From Ferdinandcohnia sp036965045 (lineage in GTDB: Bacteria > Bacillota > Bacilli > Bacillales > Bacillaceae_L), in contig NZ_JBALOV010000035.1 of the NCBI RefSeq assembly GCF_036965045.1, positions 186,001 to 250,000 of the forward strand: DNA of 64,000 nucleotides. Direction: 5' to 3'. The notes beneath the pieces were generated by a model. That model searched no databases, was not told where the DNA came from, and saw only the letters and a list, made by a program, of their open reading frames with translations. How positions within the stretch are numbered: position 1 is the first letter of the stretch; the number at the start of each line of letters is the position of its first letter. Of the stretch, positions 35,108 to 43,394 are shown piece by piece. Made by a program: the position numbers and the translations under genes.

Positions 35108-35887
35108 ATGGCACAACTAACCATTAAAGAAGTGGAACAAAAACTTTCCACAATATGTGATGAAAATGATTCATTTCTAAAAGAATGCGAACTAGATACC
35201 CGAAAAGGGGTTCAGGTACTATTGCAACGCTGGAACAAGAAAAAGGACGAAGAAAAGGCGTTAGAGCAACAATACAAAGAAATGAGCCAATATGAACAAG
35301 CTTTATATAATAAAGGCATTACATATATTGCAGGTGTTGATGAAGTCGGGCGTGGGCCATTGGCTGGACCAGTAGTAGCTGCAGCCGTTATTTTGCCTCA
35401 AGATGCTTATTTGCCAGGCTTAAATGATTCAAAGAAACTGTCTGAACAAAAAAGAGAAGAACTGTTTCAACAAATAAATGAATGTGCGATCTCTGTCGGA
35501 ATCGGCATCATCCAGGCAAATGTAATTGATGATGTTAATATTTACCAAGCGACAAAACAGGCAATGAAAAAGGCGATACTAGGTTTGTCTGTCAAGCCAG
35601 ACCATCTTCTAGTTGACGCAATGGAAATACCCGTAAATATCCCGCAAACGTCTATTATTAAAGGGGATGCGAACAGTGTGTCCATTGCAGCAAGCTCTAT
35701 CATTGCAAAAGTAACTAGAGACCGTCTCATGGTACGCTTAAGTCACGCCTATCCACAATACGGATTTGAAAATCACATGGGATATGGAACGGCATATCAT
35801 CTAGAAGCCCTTAAAAAATATGGTGTGACAAGTGAACATCGCCGTTCATTTGCTCCAATACGAGAGTTAATAGGGGTAAAAGAATGA
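35108..35887 (+). CDS. rnhB: Ribonuclease HII
   Basis: 259 residues from ATG 35108, after GGTGAA. A 70-residue N-terminal extension (typical of Bacillus RnhB) precedes the catalytic core GVDEVGRGPLAGPVVAAAV (Asp and Glu). Further acidic residues lie in NDSKKLS, LLVDAM and ASIIAKVTRDR. It removes ribonucleotides and RNA primers from DNA. It overlaps ylqG by 4 bases (ATGA). Confidence 0.96.
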   Translation: MAQLTIKEVEQKLSTICDENDSFLKECELDTRKGVQVLLQRWNKKKDEEKALEQQYKEMSQYEQALYNKGITYIAGVDEVGRGPLAGPVVAAAVILPQDAYLPGLNDSKKLSEQKREELFQQINECAISVGIGIIQANVIDDVNIYQATKQAMKKAILGLSVKPDHLLVDAMEIPVNIPQTSIIKGDANSVSIAASSIIAKVTRDRLMVRLSHAYPQYGFENHMGYGTAYHLEALKKYGVTSEHRRSFAPIRELIGVKE

Positions 35888-36480
35888 TACAAATCCATAT
35901 CCTTCAGGCATTAATGAAGAGTGAAGCCTTTCAAAAGCTTCACTCTCTTTCAAATGTAAATCAAAGTGACCAAAAGACTCATAATTCTACTCCAAACCTA
36001 TCTACCTTGTTACCGGTATTAAAGGGAGACAGAAGAGAAAATGTAGTCCAACACAGTCTTTCGCATCAAACGGATACTGTTGAATTAACAACGAACGACT
36101 CAAGCCAATTTCTCCAGCAACAAATTACCTTTCAACACCCAGCCTTTAAACATGTATCACTTCAAATGGATGGAAGGAAGAAAAATGGTAAAATTGATCC
36201 TGATTTTTGTCACCTTTTTTTTTCGTTAGAACTCAAGTATTTAAGAGAGGTGGTAATTGATGTGAAGGTTCAAAATCGGATTCTTTCAATTGCTATCTAT
36301 AATGACACAGAGGGAATTGGGGCACTCGTAGAAGAACTAAAAACTACTCTTCAAACCAATTTGGAGCATGAAGGGTATCAGCTTTCATCGATTAAAATTG
36401 TGAACCTACTTGAGAGAAACAAACAATTAGAGAAAACAAGATTTGAAGGATGCTATGAAAGAGTGGATGTTAAGGTATGA
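35884..36480 (+). CDS. ylqG: YlqG, FliK C-terminal-domain-like protein
   Basis: 198 residues; the start overlaps the rnhB stop by 4 bases. The first 85 residues are low in hydrophobics and rich in Ser, Gln and Asn. Residues from about 115 on align without gaps over some 58 positions to the C-terminal domain of FliK encoded at 54849-56138. Shared are L..YL/HL, I-D/E-V/L, A-I, LVE, a late L and the closing I-K/E-I/V. FliK uses this domain to touch FlhB and end hook growth. The gene sits directly before ylqH, an FlhB C-domain homologue. The true function is unknown, and the FliK relation is my inference from the in-window comparison. Confidence 0.7.
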   Translation: MIQIHILQALMKSEAFQKLHSLSNVNQSDQKTHNSTPNLSTLLPVLKGDRRENVVQHSLSHQTDTVELTTNDSSQFLQQQITFQHPAFKHVSLQMDGRKKNGKIDPDFCHLFFSLELKYLREVVIDVKVQNRILSIAIYNDTEGIGALVEELKTTLQTNLEHEGYQLSSIKIVNLLERNKQLEKTRFEGCYERVDVKV

Positions 36481-36758
36481 ATAAATCACCTCGAGCGAAT
36501 GAAGTGAAAGCTGTTGCGTTGTCATATGATGCAACAATTGATTCTGAACCAAAGATTGTTGCCAAGGGTAAGGGTATCGTTGCTCAAAATATAATCGAGA
36601 TGGCCGAGGTTCACGAAATTCCAATTCAGGAGGATACCGCATTAGTAGAACTATTAGGGGAGCTTCGATTAAATCAGGGGATTCCCGAGGAATTGTATCA
36701 GGTAATAGCGGAAATCTTTGCTTTTATTTATAAAATGGACAAGAGCCTCGAAAAGTGA
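36477..36758 (+). CDS. ylqH: YlqH, FlhB C-terminal-domain homologue
   Basis: 93 residues, with a 4-base overlap with ylqG. It matches the cytoplasmic C-terminal part of FlhB: AVALSYDATIDSEPKIVAKGKGIVAQNI, then IPIQED, LVELLGELRLNQGIPEELYQVIAEIFAFIY. The transmembrane domain and the self-cleavage motif NPTH are missing, so it resembles the free fragment left after FlhB cleaves itself. FlhB bears the export specificity switch. Stand-alone copies (FlhX-like) are known but poorly understood. Confidence 0.88.
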   Translation: MNKSPRANEVKAVALSYDATIDSEPKIVAKGKGIVAQNIIEMAEVHEIPIQEDTALVELLGELRLNQGIPEELYQVIAEIFAFIYKMDKSLEK

Positions 36759-36826
36759 GATGGATAGTTTTTTGATATAATATTTTTTGTAAATAGCAGA
36801 AAAAAGAACAAATTCATGCGAAATGG

Positions 36827-36855
36827 TAGACAAGTAGTATTTTCAGTTATAAAAT
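36827..36855 (+). promoter_or_regulatory. Sigma-A promoter of sucCD
   Basis: TAGACA (36827-36832), 17 bases, TAAAAT (36850-36855). The predicted start is near 36862, giving a leader of about 200 bases. No other good promoter is visible in the 301-base gap between ylqH and sucC, though a TATAAT without a -35 lies at 36996-37001. Confidence 0.65.
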
Positions 36856-36869
36856 GAAAGCGCAGTCTA
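36854..36869. promoter_or_regulatory. CcpA binding site (cre) at the sucC promoter
   Basis: ATGAAAGCGCAGTCTA fits the cre consensus WTGNAANCGNWNNCAW at every fixed position except one. It overlaps the end of the -10 and the predicted start site, where bound CcpA would block transcription on good carbon sources. Confidence 0.6.
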
Positions 36870-36885
36870 ATTTTTGTCTAGTTTG

Positions 36886-36926
36886 CATCATTAGGATTTG
36901 GCTAATAGCCCTATCCTAAAATGATG
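36886..36926 (+). other. Nested hairpin in the sucC leader
   Basis: CATCATT (36886-) pairs with AATGATG at the other end, then AGGAT with ATCCT and GGCT with AGCC, separated by small bulges. There is no T-run after it, so it is not a plain terminator. It would lie about 25-65 bases into the sucCD transcript. Confidence 0.55.
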
Positions 36927-37059
36927 TACATTTCTATGCATGTAGGATTTTTCTGAAAAATTATAATTGTCATAGAAAGTTTAAAGAAGAAAATGTATAA
37001 TAACATTTGGACTGACAAAAAATTCTTTACTTTTTTTACATAAGAATGGAGGATGGGAA

Positions 37060-38220
37060 ATGAATATCCATGAGTATCAAGGGAAAGAGATCCTCAGAAA
37101 ATATGGGGTAGCTGTTCCAAATGGTAAGGTAGCATTCACAGTTGATGAGTCTGTAGAAGCTGCAAAAGAACTTGGATCCCAAGTTTGTGTTGTAAAGGCA
37201 CAAATTCATGCAGGGGGTCGCGGTAAAGCAGGCGGAGTGAAAGTAGCGAAAAACCTTGATGAGGTTCGTACATACGCTAATGAAATCCTAGGTAAAACAC
37301 TTGTAACACACCAAACAGGTCCAGAAGGTAAAGAAGTAAAGCGTCTTCTTATTGAAGAAGGCTGTGATATTAAAAAAGAGTATTATATTGGACTTGTTCT
37401 TGATCGTGCAACTTCACGTGTTGTTTTAATGGCATCTGAAGAAGGTGGTACCGAAATCGAAGAGGTAGCAGAAAAAACACCTGAAAAGATTTTTAAGGAA
37501 GAAATTGATCCAGTTGTTGGATTATTACCATTCCAAGCTCGTCGAATCGCATTTAATATTAATATTCCAAAAGAATTGGTGAATCAAGCGGTTAAATTCA
37601 TGACAGCTTTATACACTGCATTCGTTGAAAAGGACTGCTCAATTGCAGAAATCAACCCGTTAGTTGTAACTGGCGATGGTAAAGTTATGGCTCTTGATGC
37701 AAAATTAAACTTCGATTCTAACGCATTATATCGTCAAAAAGACGTATTAGAATATCGTGACTTAGATGAAGAAGATGCAAAGGAAATTGAAGCATCTAAA
37801 TATGATTTAAGCTATATTTCTCTTGATGGAAACATCGGCTGTATGGTAAATGGCGCAGGTCTTGCGATGTCAACGATGGACATCATTAAACACTACGGTG
37901 GAGACCCCGCAAACTTCCTTGATGTTGGGGGCGGTGCTACAGCTGAGAAAGTAACTGAAGCTTTCAAAATCATTCTTTCTGATGAAAACGTTAAAGGTAT
38001 TTTTGTAAATATTTTTGGTGGAATTATGAAGTGTGATGTTATTGCAGAAGGTGTTGTAACTGCAACTAAAGAAGTAGGCTTGGAAATTCCTCTAGTAGTA
38101 CGTCTTGAAGGAACAAATGTAGATTTAGGTAAAAAGATTTTACAAGAATCTGGTCTAAACATTACAGCTGCTGAATCAATGGCAGACGGTGCACAAAAAA
38201 TCGTATCACTAGTTGGGTAA
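37060..38220 (+). CDS. sucC: Succinyl-CoA synthetase, beta subunit
   Basis: 386 residues from ATG 37060, after GGAGGATGG. The N-terminal ATP-grasp domain begins MNIHEYQGKEILRKYGVAVP and includes KAQIHAGGRGKAGGVK. The C-terminal domain has NGAGLAMSTMDI, GGDPANFLDVGGGA and VNIFGGIMKCD. With SucD it makes succinate and a nucleoside triphosphate from succinyl-CoA in the TCA cycle. It is preceded by a CcpA-type control region. Confidence 0.98.
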   Translation: MNIHEYQGKEILRKYGVAVPNGKVAFTVDESVEAAKELGSQVCVVKAQIHAGGRGKAGGVKVAKNLDEVRTYANEILGKTLVTHQTGPEGKEVKRLLIEEGCDIKKEYYIGLVLDRATSRVVLMASEEGGTEIEEVAEKTPEKIFKEEIDPVVGLLPFQARRIAFNINIPKELVNQAVKFMTALYTAFVEKDCSIAEINPLVVTGDGKVMALDAKLNFDSNALYRQKDVLEYRDLDEEDAKEIEASKYDLSYISLDGNIGCMVNGAGLAMSTMDIIKHYGGDPANFLDVGGGATAEKVTEAFKIILSDENVKGIFVNIFGGIMKCDVIAEGVVTATKEVGLEIPLVVRLEGTNVDLGKKILQESGLNITAAESMADGAQKIVSLVG

Positions 38221-38238
38221 GAAAGGCAGGGGACAAAA

Positions 38239-39141
38239 ATGGGTGTTTTTGTTAATAAAGATACAAAAGTTATTGTTCAGGGGATAACAGGCGCTACGGC
38301 CCTTTTCCATACTAAACAAATGCTTGAATATGGAACTAAAATTGTAGGTGGAACTTCACCAGGTAAGGGTGGAACTGAGGTAGAAGGTGTTCCTGTATTC
38401 AATACTGTAAAAGAAGCAGTAGATCAAACAGGCGCAACAGCTTCTGTCATTTATGTTCCTGCTCCATTTGCTGCTGATGCAATAATGGAAGCAGTTGATG
38501 CTGAATTGGATTTAGCAATCTGTATTACAGAGCATATTCCAGTGTTGGACATGGTTAAAGTGAAGCGCTATATGGAAGGTAAGAAGACTCGTTTAATCGG
38601 TCCTAACTGCCCTGGTGTTATCACAGCTGACGAGTGTAAAATTGGGATTATGCCTGGATATATTCATAAAAAAGGCCATGTAGGTGTTGTTTCACGTTCT
38701 GGAACGTTAACATATGAGGCTGTACATCAATTAACACAAGCTGGAATTGGACAAACATCAGCTGTAGGTATTGGTGGGGACCCTGTTAACGGAACAAACT
38801 TCATCGACGTATTAAAAGCATTTAACGAAGATGAAGAAACATATGCCGTTATCATGATTGGTGAAATCGGTGGAACAGCTGAAGAAGAAGCTGCCGAGTG
38901 GGTTAAAGCAAACATGACAAAACCAGTTGTTGGATTCATCGGTGGACAAACTGCCCCTCCAGGAAAACGTATGGGCCATGCTGGTGCGATTATTTCTGGT
39001 GGAAAAGGTACAGCTGCTGAAAAAATCAAAATCATGAATGAATGTGGAATTAAGGTTGCTGAAACGCCATCTGTAATGGGCGAAACGTTAATTTCTGTTC
39101 TTAAAGAAAAAGGATTATACGAAAAGTGTAAAACGCATTAA
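38239..39141 (+). CDS. sucD: Succinyl-CoA synthetase, alpha subunit
   Basis: 300 residues from ATG 38239. The CoA-binding Rossmann domain contains VQGITGATALFHTKQML and GGTSPGKGG. The ligase domain has GPNCPGVIT, SRSGTLTYEA, GIGGDPVNGTNF and the phospho-His segment GKRMGHAGAII. It is the catalytic partner of SucC, 18 bases downstream. A hairpin follows. Confidence 0.98.
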   Translation: MGVFVNKDTKVIVQGITGATALFHTKQMLEYGTKIVGGTSPGKGGTEVEGVPVFNTVKEAVDQTGATASVIYVPAPFAADAIMEAVDAELDLAICITEHIPVLDMVKVKRYMEGKKTRLIGPNCPGVITADECKIGIMPGYIHKKGHVGVVSRSGTLTYEAVHQLTQAGIGQTSAVGIGGDPVNGTNFIDVLKAFNEDEETYAVIMIGEIGGTAEEEAAEWVKANMTKPVVGFIGGQTAPPGKRMGHAGAIISGGKGTAAEKIKIMNECGIKVAETPSVMGETLISVLKEKGLYEKCKTH

Positions 39142-39155
39142 TCAAATATTGATTA

Positions 39156-39186
39156 GAGGCAGTTCTCTTAAGGAACTGTCTCTTTC
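39156..39186 (+). terminator. Terminator-like hairpin after sucD
   Basis: GAGGCAGTTC (39156-39165) pairs with GAACTGTCTC (39173-39182), one G-T pair, then TTTCT. The T-run is short. Confidence 0.6.
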
Positions 39187-39206
39187 TGATGAAATAAGGA
39201 GGAAAC

Positions 39207-40088
39207 ATGGAGAAATTTCGTGAAAATTTAATACATCTTCATCATTGTCGAGGAATAGGCTGGAAATCTATTTTTCGCATCCTGCAACATGATCCTACAC
39301 TTTCTTCTATTTATAATTACCCCCAGGCTTTCTATGAAAAAATCCTTCCATTATCAAAAAATCAGGTAAATATTTTTTTAAAAGATTTGCATTCTGTATC
39401 AATCCAATATATGCTAAAACAATATAGCAATAATAATGTGGGGATTATTACCATAATCGATCAAGAATATCCACGTCTTCTGAAACAAATTTATGATCCG
39501 CCATGGGTGTTATATACTTCCGGAGACAAGTCTCTATTGAATTGTGAGAAATTATTAAGCGTTGTAGGGTCTCGTACACCAACTGCCACAAGCAAACGAA
39601 GTATGGCAAAGGTGTTGGTGCCTTTAATCAAGCAAAATTGGGTATTGGTTAGTGGTTTGGCGCGTGGAATAGATACAATGGCTCATAGGTTAGCTATTGA
39701 TCATAATGGGAAAACCATTGCGGTCATTGCTGGTGGCCTTCAATATATTTATCCTCTTGAAAACAAAGATTTGGCAACTACCATCACTCATAATCATATA
39801 CTTATTTCTGAATATCCCCCTTTTACAAAGCCAGAAAAATGGCAGTTCCCAATGCGGAATCGTATCATTAGTGGTTTGACACAAGGCACATTAGTAGTAG
39901 AAGCGAAGGAAAGAAGTGGTTCATTGATTACAGCTGATCAAGCGCTAAACCAAGGTAGAGAAGTTTTTGCAATTCCTGGATCTATTTTAGAACTTTCATG
40001 TGTTGGAACGAATAAATTAATTCAATCAGGAGCAAAATTGGTGCTTAACAGCGAGGATATTTTATCAGAAATCAATCTTTTTTCATAA
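39207..40088 (+). CDS. dprA: DNA processing protein DprA (Smf)
   Basis: 293 residues from ATG 39207, after AAGGAGG. A short N-terminal helical domain precedes the Rossmann-like DprA fold: VVGSRTPT, SGLARGIDTMAH, VIAGGLQYIYP, ISEYPP, FPMRNRIISGL and VVEAKERSGSLITADQAL. DprA loads RecA on incoming single-stranded DNA in natural transformation. The C-terminal winged helix present in longer relatives is absent, as in B. subtilis. Confidence 0.96.
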   Translation: MEKFRENLIHLHHCRGIGWKSIFRILQHDPTLSSIYNYPQAFYEKILPLSKNQVNIFLKDLHSVSIQYMLKQYSNNNVGIITIIDQEYPRLLKQIYDPPWVLYTSGDKSLLNCEKLLSVVGSRTPTATSKRSMAKVLVPLIKQNWVLVSGLARGIDTMAHRLAIDHNGKTIAVIAGGLQYIYPLENKDLATTITHNHILISEYPPFTKPEKWQFPMRNRIISGLTQGTLVVEAKERSGSLITADQALNQGREVFAIPGSILELSCVGTNKLIQSGAKLVLNSEDILSEINLFS

Positions 40089-40121
40089 AATGATGATTGA
40101 AAATGTTTAAAAATAATTTTA

Positions 40122-40155
40122 ACAGTTTGACAAACTGTCCATGAATATTTAATAA
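40122..40155 (+). promoter_or_regulatory. topA promoter with a perfect palindrome over the -35
   Basis: TTGACA (40127-40132), 17 bases, TAATAA (40150-40155). The -35 is embedded in the exact inverted repeat ACAGTTTG-A-CAAACTGT (40122-40138), which has the look of an operator. I cannot assign it to a known regulator. Confidence 0.6.
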
Positions 40156-40233
40156 TATGGAGGATTTATTATAATAACTCCGAAATCATTGATTAACCGG
40201 ATATAATTTTAACCTCTAAGGAGGAAGCGATAC

Positions 40234-42309
40234 ATGTCGGACTATTTAGTCATAGTTGAATCACCAGCAAAAGCAAAAACAATTGAAAGATATTTAGGAA
40301 AAAAATATACAGTTAAAGCCTCAATGGGTCATGTTAGAGATCTTCCAAGAAGTCAAATGGGCGTTGATGCACAAAATAATTTTGAAGTAAAATATATAAC
40401 TATTCGTGGAAAGGGTCCTGTTCTGAAAGAGTTAAAAACAGCGGCTAAAAAAGCTAAGAAAGTCTATCTAGCAGCCGACCCCGACCGTGAAGGAGAAGCA
40501 ATCGCATGGCATTTAGCACATTCATTAGATGTAGATATTAATTCTGACTGTCGAGTGGTGTTTAACGAGATTACAAAGGACGCGATTAAAGAATCTTTTA
40601 AGCATCCGCGTCCGATTAATCAGGATTTAGTTGATGCGCAACAGGCAAGAAGGGTCCTTGACAGATTAGTAGGCTATAATATTAGTCCGCTCCTATGGAA
40701 GAAAGTAAAAAAAGGGCTAAGTGCAGGGCGAGTACAATCCGTTGCTGTAAGACTAATTATTGACAGGGAAAAAGAAATTCAAAAATTTGAGCCTGAAGAA
40801 TACTGGACAATCAAAGCTGACTTTTTAAAAGGAAATGAACAATTCGAAGGCCAATTTTATGGCGTAAAAGGAAAAAAATTAGAGTTAAATAATGAAGCAG
40901 AAGTAAAAAATATTCTTTCAACGATTGAAGGAAACTCTTTTACGATTACGTCTGTTACAAAAAAAGAACGAAAAAGAAATCCAGCACCGCCATTTATTAC
41001 TTCCTCCTTACAACAGGAGGCAGCCCGTAAGTTGAACTTCCGTGCGAAGAAAACCATGATGCTAGCACAACAATTATATGAAGGTATTGACCTAGGCAAG
41101 GAAGGAACAGTCGGTCTAATCACATACATGCGTACGGATTCAACACGAATTTCAGATACAGCAGTAGAAGAAAGTACACAATATATCGAAAAGACTTTCG
41201 GCAATCAATTCTTAACAGGTACAAAGAGAAAAGATAAAAAAGGGACGAATACCCAAGATGCTCACGAAGGGATTCGACCTACTTCCGTTTTTAGAGAGCC
41301 AAATAGTATAAAACAATATTTAGGCAGAGACCAATTAAGATTATATAAGCTTATTTGGGAACGCTTTGTTGCAAGTCAAATGGCACCAGCGATTATGGAT
41401 ACAATGAGTGTTGACCTTAATAATGGGGATGTTATATTTCGGGCGACTGGTTCAAAGGTTAAATTCCCTGGTTTTATGAAGGTCTATGTTGAGGGTAATG
41501 ATGATAATATTGAAGAAAAAGAAAATATGCTTCCGGATTTAGTAGAGGGAGACCAGGTATTTTCGAAGGATATTGACTCAAAGCAACATTTTACCCAGCC
41601 ACCACCGAGGTATACAGAAGCAAGACTGGTTAAGACTCTTGAGGAATTAGGAATAGGCAGACCTTCTACTTATGCTCCGACTCTAGATACCATTCAAAAG
41701 AGAGGGTATGTAGCGTTAGACAACAAGCGATTCATACCTACGGAACTTGGAGAAATCGTCGATGAGTTGATGCTTGAGTTCTTCCCGAAAATTTTAGATG
41801 TAGAATTTACGGCAAAAATGGAGCATGAACTTGATGAAGTAGAAGAAGGAAAAACAGAGTGGATAAAGATTATTGATGATTTCTATCGAGACTTTGAAAA
41901 AAGACTAGAAATTGCAGAAGCAGAAATGCAGAAAGTTGAAATCAAGGATGAGCCGGCAGGTGTTGATTGTGAAAATTGCGGACATCCAATGGTCTATAAA
42001 ATGGGTCGTTATGGGAAATTCATGGCTTGCTCTAATTTCCCTGATTGTCGCAATACAAAACCAATTGTGAAGGAAATCGGTGTTCCTTGCCCGAAATGTG
42101 GTAAAGGAAACATTGTTGAAAGAAAAAGTAAAAAGAATAGAATCTTTTATGGCTGCGATCAATATCCTGAATGTGATTTTCTTTCTTGGGATAAACCACT
42201 ACCGAGAAAATGTCCAAAATGTGAAAACTTGTTAGTTGAGAAAAAGCTTAAAAAAGGAATTCAAGTGCAGTGTGCTCAGTGTGATTACAAAGAAGAACCT
42301 CAAAAATAA
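40234..42309 (+). CDS. topA: DNA topoisomerase I
   Basis: 691 residues from ATG 40234, after AAGGAGGAAG. The Toprim domain has VIVESPAKAKTIERYLG and AADPDREGEAIAWHL. The active-site Tyr lies in ITYMRTDSTRIS. The C-terminal part holds three four-cysteine zinc ribbons (CENCGHP...CSNFPDC, CPKCGKG...CDQYPEC, CPKCENL...CAQC). It relaxes negative supercoils. It is complete and the same size as the B. subtilis enzyme. trmFO, usually the next gene, is not present. Confidence 0.97.
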   Translation: MSDYLVIVESPAKAKTIERYLGKKYTVKASMGHVRDLPRSQMGVDAQNNFEVKYITIRGKGPVLKELKTAAKKAKKVYLAADPDREGEAIAWHLAHSLDVDINSDCRVVFNEITKDAIKESFKHPRPINQDLVDAQQARRVLDRLVGYNISPLLWKKVKKGLSAGRVQSVAVRLIIDREKEIQKFEPEEYWTIKADFLKGNEQFEGQFYGVKGKKLELNNEAEVKNILSTIEGNSFTITSVTKKERKRNPAPPFITSSLQQEAARKLNFRAKKTMMLAQQLYEGIDLGKEGTVGLITYMRTDSTRISDTAVEESTQYIEKTFGNQFLTGTKRKDKKGTNTQDAHEGIRPTSVFREPNSIKQYLGRDQLRLYKLIWERFVASQMAPAIMDTMSVDLNNGDVIFRATGSKVKFPGFMKVYVEGNDDNIEEKENMLPDLVEGDQVFSKDIDSKQHFTQPPPRYTEARLVKTLEELGIGRPSTYAPTLDTIQKRGYVALDNKRFIPTELGEIVDELMLEFFPKILDVEFTAKMEHELDEVEEGKTEWIKIIDDFYRDFEKRLEIAEAEMQKVEIKDEPAGVDCENCGHPMVYKMGRYGKFMACSNFPDCRNTKPIVKEIGVPCPKCGKGNIVERKSKKNRIFYGCDQYPECDFLSWDKPLPRKCPKCENLLVEKKLKKGIQVQCAQCDYKEEPQK

Positions 42310-42314
42310 CTTGT

Positions 42315-42357
42315 GTGGTGAGCACTTTCATTGCTCACCACTTTCTATGTTTTTATA
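42315..42357 (+). terminator. Intrinsic terminator after topA
   Basis: The perfect 10-bp stem GTGGTGAGCA (42315-42324) and TGCTCACCAC (42332-42341) is followed by an interrupted T-run (TTTCTATGTTTTTAT). Confidence 0.7.
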
Positions 42358-42422
42358 TAAAGGTTTTGGTTTGATTTCTGGCACAATTCAGAATTTTGTA
42401 AAAAAATCAGAGTTTTTATTTG

Positions 42423-42461
42423 CAAGGGCTACTAAATTATGATAATATTTAGTAGCCCTTG
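42423..42461. other. Perfect 15-bp hairpin upstream of xerC
   Basis: CAAGGGCTACTAAAT (42423-42437) pairs perfectly with ATTTAGTAGCCCTTG (42447-42461) around a 9-base loop. No T-run follows, and the xerC ribosome binding site GAGGTG starts at 42462. It stands where trmFO would be expected. Confidence 0.75.
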
Positions 42462-42474
42462 TGAGGTGAAAATA

Positions 42475-43377
42475 ATGGAAAATGTGAACAAATCGTTACA
42501 GATATTCAAGGAATATTTACAAATTGAGAAAAATTATTCAGAATATACAATTGTGCATTATGAACAATCGATTGACCATTTTTTCTTATTTCTGAAACGA
42601 GAATCCATTTCTAATTTATCTGAAGTAACTTATTCGGATGTGCGATTGTATCTTACAGAGCTTTATAAGAAACAATATGCAAGACGTACTGTTGCAAAAA
42701 AGATCTCAACATTGCGCAGTTTTTTTAATTTTCTCCTAAGGGAAAAGCTTATTTCTCAAAATCCTTTTACGTTAGTTTCGTTGCCAAAAAAGGAACAAAA
42801 GCTCCCGCATTTTTTGTATGAGGAAGAATTAGAAAAACTATTCGGAGTATCAGATGTTTCTACAAGTATGGGGCAGCGGGATCAAGCATTGCTTGAATTG
42901 CTTTATGCTACTGGAATCCGTGTAAGTGAATGCTGTAAACTTACACTTCAGGATTTAGATTTTACATTAGGAACTGTGTTTGTTCATGGAAAAGGTAATA
43001 AACAACGCTATGTTCCTTTTGGAAGCTATGCTGAACAAGCACTTACAAACTATCTATCAAATGGTCGCAAGGAATTGCTCGAAAAAGCATCAGTACATAC
43101 AAACAATCTATTCCTTAATTATCGAGGTGGACCTTTAACAACGAGGGGAGTCCGTTTAATCTTAAATAATATGATTAAAAAGACATCATCCACGATACAT
43201 ATTAGTCCACACGTATTAAGACATACATTTGCTACACACCTTTTAAACGAGGGCGCTGATATGAGGTCTGTTCAGGAATTGCTCGGGCACGAAAATCTGT
43301 CTTCAACACAAGTTTACACGCATGTTACAAAGGACCATTTGCGAAATATTTATCTATCCTCACATCCACGAGCATAA
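42475..43377 (+). CDS. xerC: Tyrosine recombinase XerC (CodV)
   Basis: 300 residues from ATG 42475, after GAGGTGAA. The upstream in-frame start at 42439 lies in the hairpin and was rejected. The N-terminal SAM-like core-binding domain is followed by the catalytic domain with Arg in YATGIRVSE, the HxxR box SPHVLRHTFATHLL, His in LGHENLSSTQ and the nucleophile Tyr in VYTHV. With XerD it resolves chromosome dimers at dif. It leads the codV-clpQ-clpY-codY group. Confidence 0.96.
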   Translation: MENVNKSLQIFKEYLQIEKNYSEYTIVHYEQSIDHFFLFLKRESISNLSEVTYSDVRLYLTELYKKQYARRTVAKKISTLRSFFNFLLREKLISQNPFTLVSLPKKEQKLPHFLYEEELEKLFGVSDVSTSMGQRDQALLELLYATGIRVSECCKLTLQDLDFTLGTVFVHGKGNKQRYVPFGSYAEQALTNYLSNGRKELLEKASVHTNNLFLNYRGGPLTTRGVRLILNNMIKKTSSTIHISPHVLRHTFATHLLNEGADMRSVQELLGHENLSSTQVYTHVTKDHLRNIYLSSHPRA

Positions 43378-43394
43378 GGAGGTTGTTCTAATAA

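Noticed and set aside
42236..42442. Open frame of 68 codons bridging topA and xerC, as a possible small gene or trmFO relic
   Set aside because: It lies mostly inside topA in another frame and the topA terminator, has no ribosome binding site, and shows no FAD/NADPH or TrmFO-like motif.
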